NCBI GenBank assembly: GCA_035513215.1
Contig: DATKCK010000013.1
Span: 1-35,734, forward strand
Direction of reading: 5' to 3'
DNA: 35,734 bases
Origin: DATCZB01 sp035513215
GTDB taxonomy: Bacteria; Pseudomonadota; Gammaproteobacteria; Steroidobacterales; Rariloculaceae
Shown: positions 25,126 through 32,731 of the stretch, piece by piece
How positions within the stretch are numbered: the first letter of the stretch is position 1
Layout of the letters: every line of letters begins with the position of its first letter
The notes under the pieces: model-generated
Told to the model about the DNA's origin: nothing
Database searches by the model: none
The model's input: only the letters and a program-made list of their open reading frames with translations
Position numbers and translations under genes: made by a program

Positions 25126-26321
25126 GCAGCCGTTCGCTCGAAGACTACGCGGCGAGCAAACTGCGCTCGCTCGAGCGGCGGAGCCTGAAGCGCGAGATCG
25201 CCACGATCGATCGCGCGAGCGAGGCCCGCGTGCAGACCGCGGGCGGGACGCTCGTCTCGTTCTCGTGCAATGACTATCTCGGTCTTGCGAGCGACCCGGC
25301 AACCGCGGCGGCCAGCATCGAGGCCACCGAAAGGCTCGGAACCGGCGCCGGCGCGTCGCGGCTGATCACGGGCTCGCACTCGCCGTACACGGAGCTCGAG
25401 CGCAGTCTCGCCGACCTCAAGGAAACCGAGGATGCCGTCGTCTTCGGCAGTGGCTATCTGGCCAACATCGGCATCGTTCCACTCTTCGCCGGACGGCCCG
25501 ATCTCGTGCTGATCGACGAGCTCGCTCACTCCTGCATGATCGCGGGCGCCGATCTGAGCGGCGCTAAGGTCGTCACGTTCGCGCATAACGACGCCGATGC
25601 CGCGCGGCGCGAGCTCGAAAAGCGGCGCTCGCGGCATCGGCATTGCCTCATTCTGACCGAAGGCGTCTTCAGCATGGAAGGAGATCTCGCGCCCCTGCCC
25701 GTGCTCGCCGAGCTGGCCGATCGGCACGACGCCTGGCTGATGACGGACGACGCGCACGGTCTCGGCGTCGTCGGCAGCGGGCGCGGCTCGACCTACGCCC
25801 ACGGCGACAGGGTCGACGTGCCGTTGCAGATGGGCACGCTGTCGAAAGCCGCGGGCAGCTACGGCGGTTATCTCTGCGCGAGCCACGGCATCTGCGAGCT
25901 GGTTCGAAACCGTGCGCGGAGCTTCGTCTTCTCGACCGGACTGCCGCCCGGCGCCGTCGCCGCGGCGACCCGGGCGCTTGCCATCATCCGCGAGGATCCC
26001 GCGCGTGTCGCAAGACCGCTGGCACTGGCGCGGCGTTGCACGGCCGCGCTCGGCTGGCCGGACGCCGTCTCGGCGATCGTGCCGCTCGTGCTCGGGCCGA
26101 GCGATGCGGCGCTCGCCGCGAGCGCGGCGCTCGGCCGGGCGGGGTTTCTCGTCACCGCGATCCGCCCGCCGACCGTGCCGGTCGGCACGGCGCGGCTTCG
26201 GTTCACGTTCAGCGCCGCGCACACGGACGACGACGTCGATGCGCTGATCGGGGCCGTGCGCGAGCTCGGACTTCTGCCCGTCGCCGCTCGGCGCGAGCGG
26301 GTGGCCGGCGCCCGCCGATGA
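25122..26321 (+). CDS. bioF: 8-amino-7-oxononanoate synthase BioF
   Basis: PLP-dependent alpha-oxoamine synthase that condenses pimeloyl thioester with alanine to give KAPA. 399 aa. Blocks visible are SFSCNDYLGLASDP, GTGAGASRLITGSHSPYTELE, FGSGYLANIG, LTEGVFSMEGDLAPL, DDAHGLGVVG and the Schiff-base lysine in GTLSKAAGSYGGY, followed by VFSTGLPPG. The TTG start overlaps the phosphomannomutase stop (TTGA), indicating translational coupling; no upstream in-frame alternative exists without entering that gene. bioD follows after 43 bp. bioB, bioC and bioH are not in the window. Confidence 0.95.
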   Translation: MSSRSLEDYAASKLRSLERRSLKREIATIDRASEARVQTAGGTLVSFSCNDYLGLASDPATAAASIEATERLGTGAGASRLITGSHSPYTELERSLADLKETEDAVVFGSGYLANIGIVPLFAGRPDLVLIDELAHSCMIAGADLSGAKVVTFAHNDADAARRELEKRRSRHRHCLILTEGVFSMEGDLAPLPVLAELADRHDAWLMTDDAHGLGVVGSGRGSTYAHGDRVDVPLQMGTLSKAAGSYGGYLCASHGICELVRNRARSFVFSTGLPPGAVAAATRALAIIREDPARVARPLALARRCTAALGWPDAVSAIVPLVLGPSDAALAASAALGRAGFLVTAIRPPTVPVGTARLRFTFSAAHTDDDVDALIGAVRELGLLPVAARRERVAGARR

Positions 26322-26364
26322 CACCTGGCGATGCGCCCGCGCGCGATCCTGGTATGGGCTGCGC

Positions 26365-27108
26365 ATGACGGCGCTGTTCGTCACGAGCTCTGGCACCGGC
26401 ATCGGCAAGACGCTCGTCTGCTGCCGTTTGCTCGAATCACTCAGCGACCGGCGATCGCTCGAGGCGGCCCGGCGTCCCGGCGCGACTGCCGTGCGCTGCA
26501 TCAAGCCCATCATCACCGGGTTCAATCCCGCAGCGCCCGCACAGAGTGATACGGGCCGGCTGCTCGACGCCCAGCGGCTCGCGATCGATCCGGACAACAT
26601 CGAGGCGACGAGCCCGTGGCGGTTCCGCGCCGCGCTCTCTGCCGATATGGCCGCGGCCCGCGAGGACCGCACCGTGCCGTTCGACGATCTCGTCACGTTC
26701 TCGCGGCCGCGCGCCGGCGTCGACCTGACGCTGATCGAAGGCATCGGCGGCGTCATGGCACCGATCGACTCGAGCCATACCGTGCTCGACTGGATCGCGG
26801 CCCTCGACGCGAGCGTGCTGCTCGTCGTCGGCAGCTATCTCGGAACCCTGAGCCACACACTGACGGCCGCGGCGGTGCTGGCGCAGCGCAAGCGCGGCCC
26901 GCTTGCCGTCGTCGTTTCGGAATCGCAGGAAGCGCCCGCCCCGATCGCGCAAACGGCGGCGAGCCTCGAAAGCCATTGCGCTGGCGTGCCGATCCTGACC
27001 CTGCCGCGCGATGACGAGGCCGGTGTCGCCGCGGCGATCGCCTCGATCAAGCGACTGCTAGCCCTGCCGCACCTGAAAGGGGTCCAGGGGTCGGGGCCAG
27101 GGGTCTGA
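26365..27108 (+). CDS. bioD: ATP-dependent dethiobiotin synthetase BioD
   Basis: Closes the ureido ring of dethiobiotin from DAPA, CO2 and ATP. About 247 aa; E. coli BioD is 225. The P-loop SGTGIGKTLV is at residues 8-17, CIKPI supplies the substrate lysine region, LIEGIGGVMAPI is the magnesium/carbamate loop and VVGSYLGTLSHTL the nucleotide switch region. The last ~12 residues (HLKGVQGSGPGV) are encoded by palindromic repeat DNA, and the stop TGA is the one inside a GGGGTCTGACCCC core, so the native 3' end was replaced or extended by the repeat. Last gene of the manB-bioF-bioD run. Confidence 0.93.
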   Translation: MTALFVTSSGTGIGKTLVCCRLLESLSDRRSLEAARRPGATAVRCIKPIITGFNPAAPAQSDTGRLLDAQRLAIDPDNIEATSPWRFRAALSADMAAAREDRTVPFDDLVTFSRPRAGVDLTLIEGIGGVMAPIDSSHTVLDWIAALDASVLLVVGSYLGTLSHTLTAAAVLAQRKRGPLAVVVSESQEAPAPIAQTAASLESHCAGVPILTLPRDDEAGVAAAIASIKRLLALPHLKGVQGSGPGV

Positions 27109-27218
27109 CCCCTGAAAGGGGTCTGACCCCGATGTGACCGCAGGAGTCTGACCCCTGAAAGGGGTCTGACCCCAATGTGACCCCAATGTGACCCTGACCC
27201 CGATGTGACCCCGAAAAA
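27073..27218. repeat. Palindromic repeat cluster 4
   Basis: Cores at 27100-27112, 27118-27130 and 27161-27173 read GGGGTCTGACCCC; 27143-27155 has one mismatch (GGAGTCTGACCCC). Degenerate pieces precede them (CTGAAAGGGGTCC at 27073). CCCCAATGTGA is tandemly duplicated at 27170-27180 and 27181-27191, and related CCCCGATGTGA units flank these. All cores have the same orientation, unlike the inverted pairs of clusters 1 and 3. It begins inside bioD and ends before the terminator of the OmpA-like gene. Confidence 0.88.
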
Positions 27219-27270
27219 ATGGCCGCCGGCTGTCGGTACAAAAGAGGGGGATGGGATGACAGCCGGCGGC
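27213..27270 (-). terminator. Rho-independent terminator of the OmpA-like gene (long loop)
   Basis: Perfect 13-bp stem (27258-27270 with 27222-27234) around a 23-nt loop, followed on the minus strand by CATTTTTTCGG. It begins 17 bp after the stop of the OmpA-like gene. It is the end of the minus-strand cluster that fills the right part of the window. Confidence 0.8.
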
Positions 27271-27286
27271 ACTCAAGCCGCGCCAC

Positions 27287-28018
27287 TCACTGACTGGCGA
27301 CGCGATTCTCACGGGGTGGCGGGTAGACGATGCTGACGGTGACACGGCGCTCGAGCGCCATGGCGTCGAGATCGCCGTCGGTCGCCTTCGAGTCGCGCTC
27401 GCCGACGGCGCGCGTCGTGATCGTCTCGCCCGGCAGACCCGAACGAACGAGCGCCTCGCGCACGGCGGCCGCGCGCTTTGCCGAGAGCTCTTCGTTGAAG
27501 CCCTCGTCGCCGCGCGGGTCGGCGTGCCCTTCGAGCACGATCGCGAAGTCGTCGAAACCTTTGAGGATTTCGCCGAGCCGTTCGACGCGCTCGGCGACGG
27601 GCTGATCGAGCGTCGATTCGCCGGTGTGAAAATAGATCTCGACATCGAAGGCGTCGCTCAGCGCGCCGCGATAGGCGTCTTCCTGCTCGCGTACGACGAG
27701 GCGAAGCGCTTCGATCTCGTCCTCACCCTCGGCGACGACCGCCTCGAGCGAGCTCGCGAGCGTCTCGGCACGTTCGTATCTGGCCTGGTACTCGTTCTTG
27801 CTATCCCTTTCGTTGTCGAACTTGTCGCCGAGCCATGCGCCGCCCGCGGCGCCGATCAGGAATCCGATCGGACCGCCGGCGATGGCGCCGATGACGCCGC
27901 CGACGCCAAGGCCAATCGTTTCCTCGTCGCGATCCTTCTGCTTCTTCGGCGCCGCCGCGGCCGTCGAGCAACCGACGAGCGCCGCGGCGGCAACGAGCGA
28001 GATGAACTTCGTCTTCAT
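27287..28018 (-). CDS. OmpA-family lipoprotein with glycine zipper (Pal/PdsO-like)
   Basis: 243 aa. Signal peptide with a lipobox-like VGC (MKTKFISLVAAAALVGC), then a Gly-zipper membrane-active segment (about residues 36-65, GLGVGGVIGAIAGGPIGFLIG), a coiled-coil region (about 75-115) and a C-terminal OmpA/Pal peptidoglycan-binding domain (FHTGESTLDQ, VLEGHADPRGDEGFNEELS, RRVTVSI). Probable outer-membrane lipoprotein bound to peptidoglycan. The layout recalls PdsO of proteobacterial sortase systems, but no sortase is in the window. ATG at 28018 is set by AAGGAG seven bases upstream. It follows the vWA genes on the same strand after 113 bp and may belong to that system or have its own promoter. 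Confidence 0.87.
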   Translation of the reverse strand: MKTKFISLVAAAALVGCSTAAAAPKKQKDRDEETIGLGVGGVIGAIAGGPIGFLIGAAGGAWLGDKFDNERDSKNEYQARYERAETLASSLEAVVAEGEDEIEALRLVVREQEDAYRGALSDAFDVEIYFHTGESTLDQPVAERVERLGEILKGFDDFAIVLEGHADPRGDEGFNEELSAKRAAAVREALVRSGLPGETITTRAVGERDSKATDGDLDAMALERRVTVSIVYPPPRENRVASQ

Positions 28019-28025
28019 GAAACTG

Positions 28026-28031
28026 CTCCTT
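28026..28031 (-). promoter_or_regulatory. Ribosome binding site of the OmpA-like gene
   Basis: AAGGAG on the minus strand, seven bases before the ATG at 28018; it rejects the longer frame opening at 28069. Confidence 0.75.
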
Positions 28032-28131
28032 TCCTGCGGTCTGATCCGCGACAAGGATTGGAGCAGCAAAGGCGGGCAGCCGAGCGCCGGACCCGGCCCG
28101 AACGCTGATCAATAATGACGAAAGATGACGG

Positions 28132-29145
28132 TCAGTCGGCGCGGCGCGACGGCAGGGCGACGAAGGTACCGCCGTTGCGCTGGCAGAGGATGCGCATCAG
28201 GACGGCATAATCGGCCGCCGTCTCGTGCACGCCGAAGACGTCCCAGTAAACCGGAAACGCGACGGCATGGATGCGCACCATGCGCTCGCCTCGTGCGTTG
28301 CGGTTTCTCGCGTCGACCTCGCGGACGACGGAATCGACCGTGCCGGACCCCTGCGCGAAATCATCGCTGTAGACGTAGAGCGAGACCTGCTTGTCGGGAT
28401 CGAAATAGCGGCTGATCGCCTCGATGATGCCGCGCCGCGGGTTCGACTGGGAAAACGCATCCCAGGTCCGAAGCTCCTCGAGTATCCTCGCGCGCTGCGC
28501 CGGCGTGTCCTCCATCCATTCGTTGCGCGAGGCGAGGAACATATGCTCGCCCTGGTCGTTCAGCACCTGTATGCCCCGGACGGTCGGATAGACGTCGAGC
28601 GTCTCGGTCAGGAGCTCGAGCACGCGGTCCCATTCGTAGCGCCGCATGCTGGGCGAGGTGTCGATCAGGAAAATGATGTACTCGCTGTCGACGGGAATAC
28701 CACCGACGACGGAGTCGCGCGGCCGCGGCCGGTTCTGATCGACGAGGCGCTCCATTTCCTCGGTCAGCGACTGCTTGGCGGCGGCGAGCTGCGATTCGAT
28801 CTCGGCCGACACCTCGGCTTCGCTCTGCTCGGTCAGATAGGCCGCGCGGATGCGAGCGAGCTCGCGCTCGAGCGATTCGATTTGCGCTGCGCTGAGCGCA
28901 ACCTGCTCCTCGGTCACGCGCTGCTGGCGCCTTATCTCTTCCGTTTCGCCGAGGATCTGGTTCAGCTCCTGCTCGTAATTCTGGATCAGGCCGGCGAGCT
29001 GGACGTCGCTCTCCTCGAGCCGGATCGGCTCGAAGATCTTCGTAATGACGAGCAGCAGAATGATCGCGCCGAAACCGCAGGTGACGGCGTCGAGAAACGA
29101 CAGGCTCAGTGTCGAGGTTTCACGGCGTCCCTTTCTCTTCTTCAT
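28132..29145 (-). CDS. Membrane-anchored vWA protein with TolR/ExbD-like N-terminus (second of pair)
   Basis: 337 aa. A short basic N-terminus (KKRKGRR) precedes a single membrane helix SFLDAVTCGFGAIILLLV, whose Asp19 sits where TolR/ExbD have their proton-path Asp. A coiled coil follows (about residues 48-138), then a vWA domain from about 155 with MIDAS motif IDTSPS (162-166) and SRYFDPDKQVSLYVYSDDF. Topology is N-in, with the vWA domain probably periplasmic. The start is preceded by GGAGGA and overlaps the stop of the first vWA gene as ATGA. The paralogue upstream shares the N-terminal pattern, so the two may form a heterodimer in a TolQ-type channel. Role unknown. Confidence 0.85.
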   Translation of the reverse strand: MKKRKGRRETSTLSLSFLDAVTCGFGAIILLLVITKIFEPIRLEESDVQLAGLIQNYEQELNQILGETEEIRRQQRVTEEQVALSAAQIESLERELARIRAAYLTEQSEAEVSAEIESQLAAAKQSLTEEMERLVDQNRPRPRDSVVGGIPVDSEYIIFLIDTSPSMRRYEWDRVLELLTETLDVYPTVRGIQVLNDQGEHMFLASRNEWMEDTPAQRARILEELRTWDAFSQSNPRRGIIEAISRYFDPDKQVSLYVYSDDFAQGSGTVDSVVREVDARNRNARGERMVRIHAVAFPVYWDVFGVHETAADYAVLMRILCQRNGGTFVALPSRRAD

Positions 29146-30236
29146 GGCCAATCCTCCGATGGGGCCATCAGCGAGCCCCCCGTTTCGAGAGCCAGCGTCC
29201 AGTAAGCGGGCGCCGAGTACGGGTCGCCCTCGAGCGCATAAAGCAGCACGTTGATCGGCACGCTGCCGGGGACCTCGCGCATGGCGCGCTGAAAGTGCTC
29301 GAGCCGCTCGCGGCCCGTGACGCCGGGGTTGGTCGGATAGACCGAGCTCATCGTCGGCAGCCCGTCGACGAGCAGATAAACATTTGCGGGCCGCGGGTTC
29401 AGGCTGTTCAGCGCATCGAAGGCCGCGTGCAGGCTCGTCGCCCCGTTCGGCACGGTCTCCCTCAGCGCCGCGACGGCCTGGTCGAGCTCGGTGCTGTCGG
29501 TGGCCGTCAGCCACTGCCCCTCGGTGCCTTCGATCAGCGGCCAGGCGGTGCTGTTGAAGGCATAGATCTGGAACTCGGCCCCGGGCGGAATCTGGGCCGT
29601 CAGCCAGTCGACCGTATCGACGACCTGGCCCCACTTTGGCGCCCGGCGCTTGGCCGCATCGGTCATGTTGCGCCGCCGGAGCACGCCGACGACGGTCGAG
29701 TCGAGCATGCTCGCCGAGACGTCGACGAGAATCAGGATGCGCTCGCCGCCCATCCGCAGGCCCGTCAGGTACTGGCGGTAGCCTTCGCCGCGTATCTCGC
29801 GCAGGAAGGTGCCGGGATCCCGAGGCTCGTCCTCCTCGGCCTCGAGCTGCTCGGCCTCGGCCTGTAGCGCGGCGAGATCGGCGCGCAGCTGCTCGATTTC
29901 GTCCTGATTCGTATCGGCGTCCTCGAGCAGCTCCTCGATCTCGAGCTCGGTCCGCCGGATCTCGGCGACGATCTGGCCGCGCTCGGCGTCGGTGTTCGCC
30001 ATGGCCTCCATTCGCGCCCTGAGATCCTCCCGGAGCCTCAGCAGATTTCGGCGGCCGATATCGACCTGAAGCTCGAGCCGCCGCGCTTCGGCCGAACGGT
30101 CCTCGAGCGAGTTTTCCTGCCTGAGATCGATGTTGGCCGCGATGATCATGAAGAACAGGATGACGGCGCCGAATCCGCAGGTCATCGCGTCGAGGAAGGC
30201 CATCGAGATCACGTTGATCGGGCGTCTACGTGCCAT
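29142..30236 (-). CDS. Membrane-anchored vWA protein with TolR/ExbD-like N-terminus (first of pair)
   Basis: 364 aa. Basic start MARRRP, then a membrane helix with AFLDAMTCGFGAVILFFMI (Asp16 in the TolR/ExbD position). A long coiled coil (about residues 40-138, Glu/Leu/Arg-rich) leads to a vWA domain: ILILVDVSASM (MIDAS Asp172, Ser174, Ser176), the MIDAS Thr region PNGATSLHAAFDAL and VYLLVDGLPT. The vWA fold is complete, so metal-dependent ligand binding is likely. The frame is open from 30488, but those codons are a shadow of the FHA gene; the ATG at 30236 begins the true protein. It overlaps the FHA gene by 11 bp and the next vWA gene by 4 bp. Confidence 0.87.
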   Translation of the reverse strand: MARRRPINVISMAFLDAMTCGFGAVILFFMIIAANIDLRQENSLEDRSAEARRLELQVDIGRRNLLRLREDLRARMEAMANTDAERGQIVAEIRRTELEIEELLEDADTNQDEIEQLRADLAALQAEAEQLEAEEDEPRDPGTFLREIRGEGYRQYLTGLRMGGERILILVDVSASMLDSTVVGVLRRRNMTDAAKRRAPKWGQVVDTVDWLTAQIPPGAEFQIYAFNSTAWPLIEGTEGQWLTATDSTELDQAVAALRETVPNGATSLHAAFDALNSLNPRPANVYLLVDGLPTMSSVYPTNPGVTGRERLEHFQRAMREVPGSVPINVLLYALEGDPYSAPAYWTLALETGGSLMAPSEDWP

Positions 30237-31620
30237 CGCCCCCCTCCACGCGCACGACGATGAGCTCGGCCCCGGGCGAGCCGACGCGTATGACGTCGGC
30301 GGCCTTGAGGACCTCGTCGCCCTGGATCCGCCGCTCGTTGATGAAGGTTCCGTAGCTCGAGAGGTCCCTGAGCCTGAGCTCGCCGTCGACGACGGAGATC
30401 TCGCAGTGCGCCCGCGACACGCCCTGCGTCTGAGCCTCCACCACGATCGCGCGGCGACGGTCGAGCTTCGAGCGGCCGACGACGACACCCTCGCCGTTCA
30501 CCGGATACGCGATGCCCCGATAAACAACGTGCGTCGGCCGAACGTAGCCGTCGTCGATCGCCGTCGCCGCATGCGCGGCGGCAGGGAGCACGGGCTCGTG
30601 CTCGGGCTCGCGCCGCCAGGGCAGGTGCCGGAACAAGGTGACGGACTCCTTCTCGAGCCCGAGCGCGTCGGCTGACTCGAGCGCGGCTATCGGGGCGTGT
30701 CCCGGCTCGTACTCGATGATCGTCGCGGCGTCGAGGCGCTTGAGCTCGGCGGCGAGCCCCGGCAGCATCGCGAGCCGGTGGGAGAGCTGCACGACCAGCG
30801 CCGGCGGGCCGCGGCGATTCTGCGCGACGAGCTGCCGGAGCGCGCGGTAGAAACCCTGCGCGGCGCCGAGCACCTGGGATGCCTCGATCTCGATCTCGAA
30901 CGATTCGTCGCCGCGCGAGAGCGCGAACGTCGCGGTGCCGCTGCGGTCGAGCTCCGCGAGCACGTCGGCAAGGCCGTCGTAGACGCGCTGCTCGGTCGCT
31001 GCCTTGTGAAACGGGTCGAAGCGCGTCGCCAGAACGAAGAGCTCGCCCATGCGGCGCGCGAACGAATCCATCAGAGCGGCAAGACCCATGCTCTCGAGCC
31101 TGACCGGCGTCTCGGCCGTGACGCGGTCGCCCTGCGCGAGCGGCGTCACGAACACGCTGTGCAGGTCGGCATCGATGTAAACGAGCTGGCTGTCGGGCCA
31201 GGGCCGCAAGCTCGCCGCGGCGGCCGCGTCGACGATGGCGCCGGCCGGCATCCCGCATTCCTCGGCGAGACCGAGCAGAATGCCGAGTGCTTCGCCCTCG
31301 AGCGTGCCCGGCACGACGAAGACGACGTGATCGACATCGCCGCCGACCCTGCGCCAGATGCTCTGAAGTTGCGCGAAGGCGAGCTCGGCCGTCGATCGTT
31401 TCCCCGGAACGGCCGCCGAGCCCGGCTCGATGCTGAGCCTCGCCCAGTGAGTATGGCTCGTGTCGCGGGGCTTCAGCCTTGCCGTCGCATAGGCCTCGGC
31501 GCCCGTCAGGATCTCGCGGCCGTCGACGACGGCGTACCCGGGCTCTACCAACACGACGCCCGTCTCGTCGGCGACGACGAGCCCGGCATCGTTGATTTCT
31601 ATCGCGAGCGTGCGTCCCAT
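30226..31620 (-). CDS. Actin/Hsp70-fold-like protein with C-terminal FHA domain
   Basis: 464 aa, no signal peptide or membrane helix, cytosolic. The N-terminal ~230 residues follow the actin/Hsp70 pattern: LAIEINDAGLVVA in place of the first phosphate loop, VVFVVPGTLEGEALGILLG and GAIVDAAAAASL in place of the Hsp70 connect regions, and LVYIDADLHSVFV in place of DLGGGTxD. The phosphate-loop glycines are missing, so ATP hydrolysis is doubtful. A clear FHA phosphothreonine-binding domain ends the protein (about 380-455: VVVGRSKLD, GVSRAHCEISV, DLSSYGTFINERRI). It lies 22 bp after the TolQ-like gene. It probably links the membrane complex to Ser/Thr phosphorylation; no kinase for it is inside the window. 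Confidence 0.82.
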   Translation of the reverse strand: MGRTLAIEINDAGLVVADETGVVLVEPGYAVVDGREILTGAEAYATARLKPRDTSHTHWARLSIEPGSAAVPGKRSTAELAFAQLQSIWRRVGGDVDHVVFVVPGTLEGEALGILLGLAEECGMPAGAIVDAAAAASLRPWPDSQLVYIDADLHSVFVTPLAQGDRVTAETPVRLESMGLAALMDSFARRMGELFVLATRFDPFHKAATEQRVYDGLADVLAELDRSGTATFALSRGDESFEIEIEASQVLGAAQGFYRALRQLVAQNRRGPPALVVQLSHRLAMLPGLAAELKRLDAATIIEYEPGHAPIAALESADALGLEKESVTLFRHLPWRREPEHEPVLPAAAHAATAIDDGYVRPTHVVYRGIAYPVNGEGVVVGRSKLDRRRAIVVEAQTQGVSRAHCEISVVDGELRLRDLSSYGTFINERRIQGDEVLKAADVIRVGSPGAELIVVRVEGGDGT

Positions 31621-31642
31621 CGATTGCCCTGCTTTCTCAGAA

Positions 31643-32443
31643 TCAGTCCCTCGTTTGCATGTGTCGAATCAGATTGTGGTCGACGTAGGTCTGCGTGTCG
31701 AAGACGAGGCGCTCCTGCAAGAGCTGTAGCTGGTGCACGAGAAACATGACGACGATCGAGATCATCAGCGCGACGAAGGTCGAATTGAACGCGATGCCGA
31801 GGTTCTCGGTCACGCCCGCGATATCGCCCTCGACGGCCCGATGCGCCTCGCCGAGCGCCGCTCCGATGCCGCGTACCGTGCCGATGAAGCCGATCGACGG
31901 AATCGCCCACGCGATATAGCGAATCATCGACAGTTCCGATTCGAGACGCTCGCTTTCCGAATCACAAGCCGAGTTGGCGACCGAGGAAACGTCCTGCACG
32001 CTCTTGGTCGACCCGAAGCGCTCGAGCGCCGCGAGCAGCACGCGCGGCAACAGGGTGTTGCGAGTACGCTCGGGCAGCGACTGAAGCGCGCGACTGTACT
32101 CGCGCGTATCCTCGGGCAGGATCTTCACTCCTTCGCGCACGTGCAAAAAATTCTGCTGCAGCAGTGAGCGCTCATTGAGTGCGACATAGGCCTTGTAAGC
32201 CATGATTGCGAACGCCCAGAGCATCAGAATGAAACAGGCTTCCTGCTCGTAATCGCGTATCAGCACCCAGATCGTGCGCTCGGGCGTATAGCCGAATTCC
32301 TCCTGCACCCTGAGCGCCTGCTCGGCGATGATCTCGGTGGCGCGAGGCCGGATCACCGTGACGTAGACCGCATGCACGGCGATCGCCGCGACGATCAGCG
32401 CGAATACCTGATAGAGGAACTCGTTGAAAAACCGCTTTCTCAT
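31643..32443 (-). CDS. MotA/TolQ/ExbB-type proton channel subunit
   Basis: 266 aa inner-membrane protein. Hydrophobic helices at about 9-31 and 68-89, then a cytoplasmic region, then the hallmark pair of helices: IPSIGFIGTVRGIGAAL (about 181-197, Thr189) and LGIAFNSTFVALMISIVV (about 215-232, Thr222). The two Thr match the polar channel positions of ExbB/TolQ. It would form a proton-driven pentamer, with the two downstream Asp-bearing vWA proteins as the TolR-like partners. GGAG lies ten bases before the ATG. Not TolQ itself, since tolA, tolB and ybgC are absent and the neighbours are different. Confidence 0.9.
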   Translation of the reverse strand: MRKRFFNEFLYQVFALIVAAIAVHAVYVTVIRPRATEIIAEQALRVQEEFGYTPERTIWVLIRDYEQEACFILMLWAFAIMAYKAYVALNERSLLQQNFLHVREGVKILPEDTREYSRALQSLPERTRNTLLPRVLLAALERFGSTKSVQDVSSVANSACDSESERLESELSMIRYIAWAIPSIGFIGTVRGIGAALGEAHRAVEGDIAGVTENLGIAFNSTFVALMISIVVMFLVHQLQLLQERLVFDTQTYVDHNLIRHMQTRD

Positions 32444-32461
32444 CGATCCGAAGCTCCGCCG

Positions 32462-32719
32462 TCAAATATCGACGGGAAAGGTCACTTGCTGGTCGGCCGG
32501 AATCTCCTCGGAGAAGATGAACTCCCGCTCCTCGACCTCCCCGGCCTCCTCGGCTTCGGCTTCGCGCTCGTCCTCGGCCTCGCCGGCAGCGTCTGCCGCT
32601 TCATCGGCCGGCGGCCGGGCCTCGCCGGCCGGAGGCTCGGGCGCCTCGTCCTGGGCCGTCGCCGGCAGCGCGAGCGCGGCCGAGGCGAGCCAGACCAGCA
32701 GGAAATATCGTGTCTTCAT
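32462..32719 (-). CDS. Small acidic secreted protein
   Basis: 85 aa. Signal peptide MKTRYFLLVWLASAALALPATAQ, then a very acidic low-complexity stretch (about residues 24-64, Glu/Ala/Pro-rich) and a distinct C-terminal tail EREFIFSEEIPADQQVTFPVDI in which EFIFSEEIPADQQVTF stands out from the low-complexity part. The gene is real: GAGGAG lies at the right distance from the ATG, and it fits between the SUMF1 gene (12 bp) and the channel gene (18 bp) in the same direction. Probably periplasmic. The tail may be a docking motif for a partner of the cluster. No family recognised. Confidence 0.72.
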   Translation of the reverse strand: MKTRYFLLVWLASAALALPATAQDEAPEPPAGEARPPADEAADAAGEAEDEREAEAEEAGEVEEREFIFSEEIPADQQVTFPVDI

Positions 32720-32731
32720 TGAAGCTCCTCG

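Noticed and set aside
24933..26756. 607-residue minus-strand open frame
   Set aside because: Antisense of manB, bioF and bioD; no motif, and the three sense genes are certain.
27047..27286. Minus-strand frames with GSDPF and QTPF repeats
   Set aside because: They are translations of the palindromic repeat cluster, not genes.
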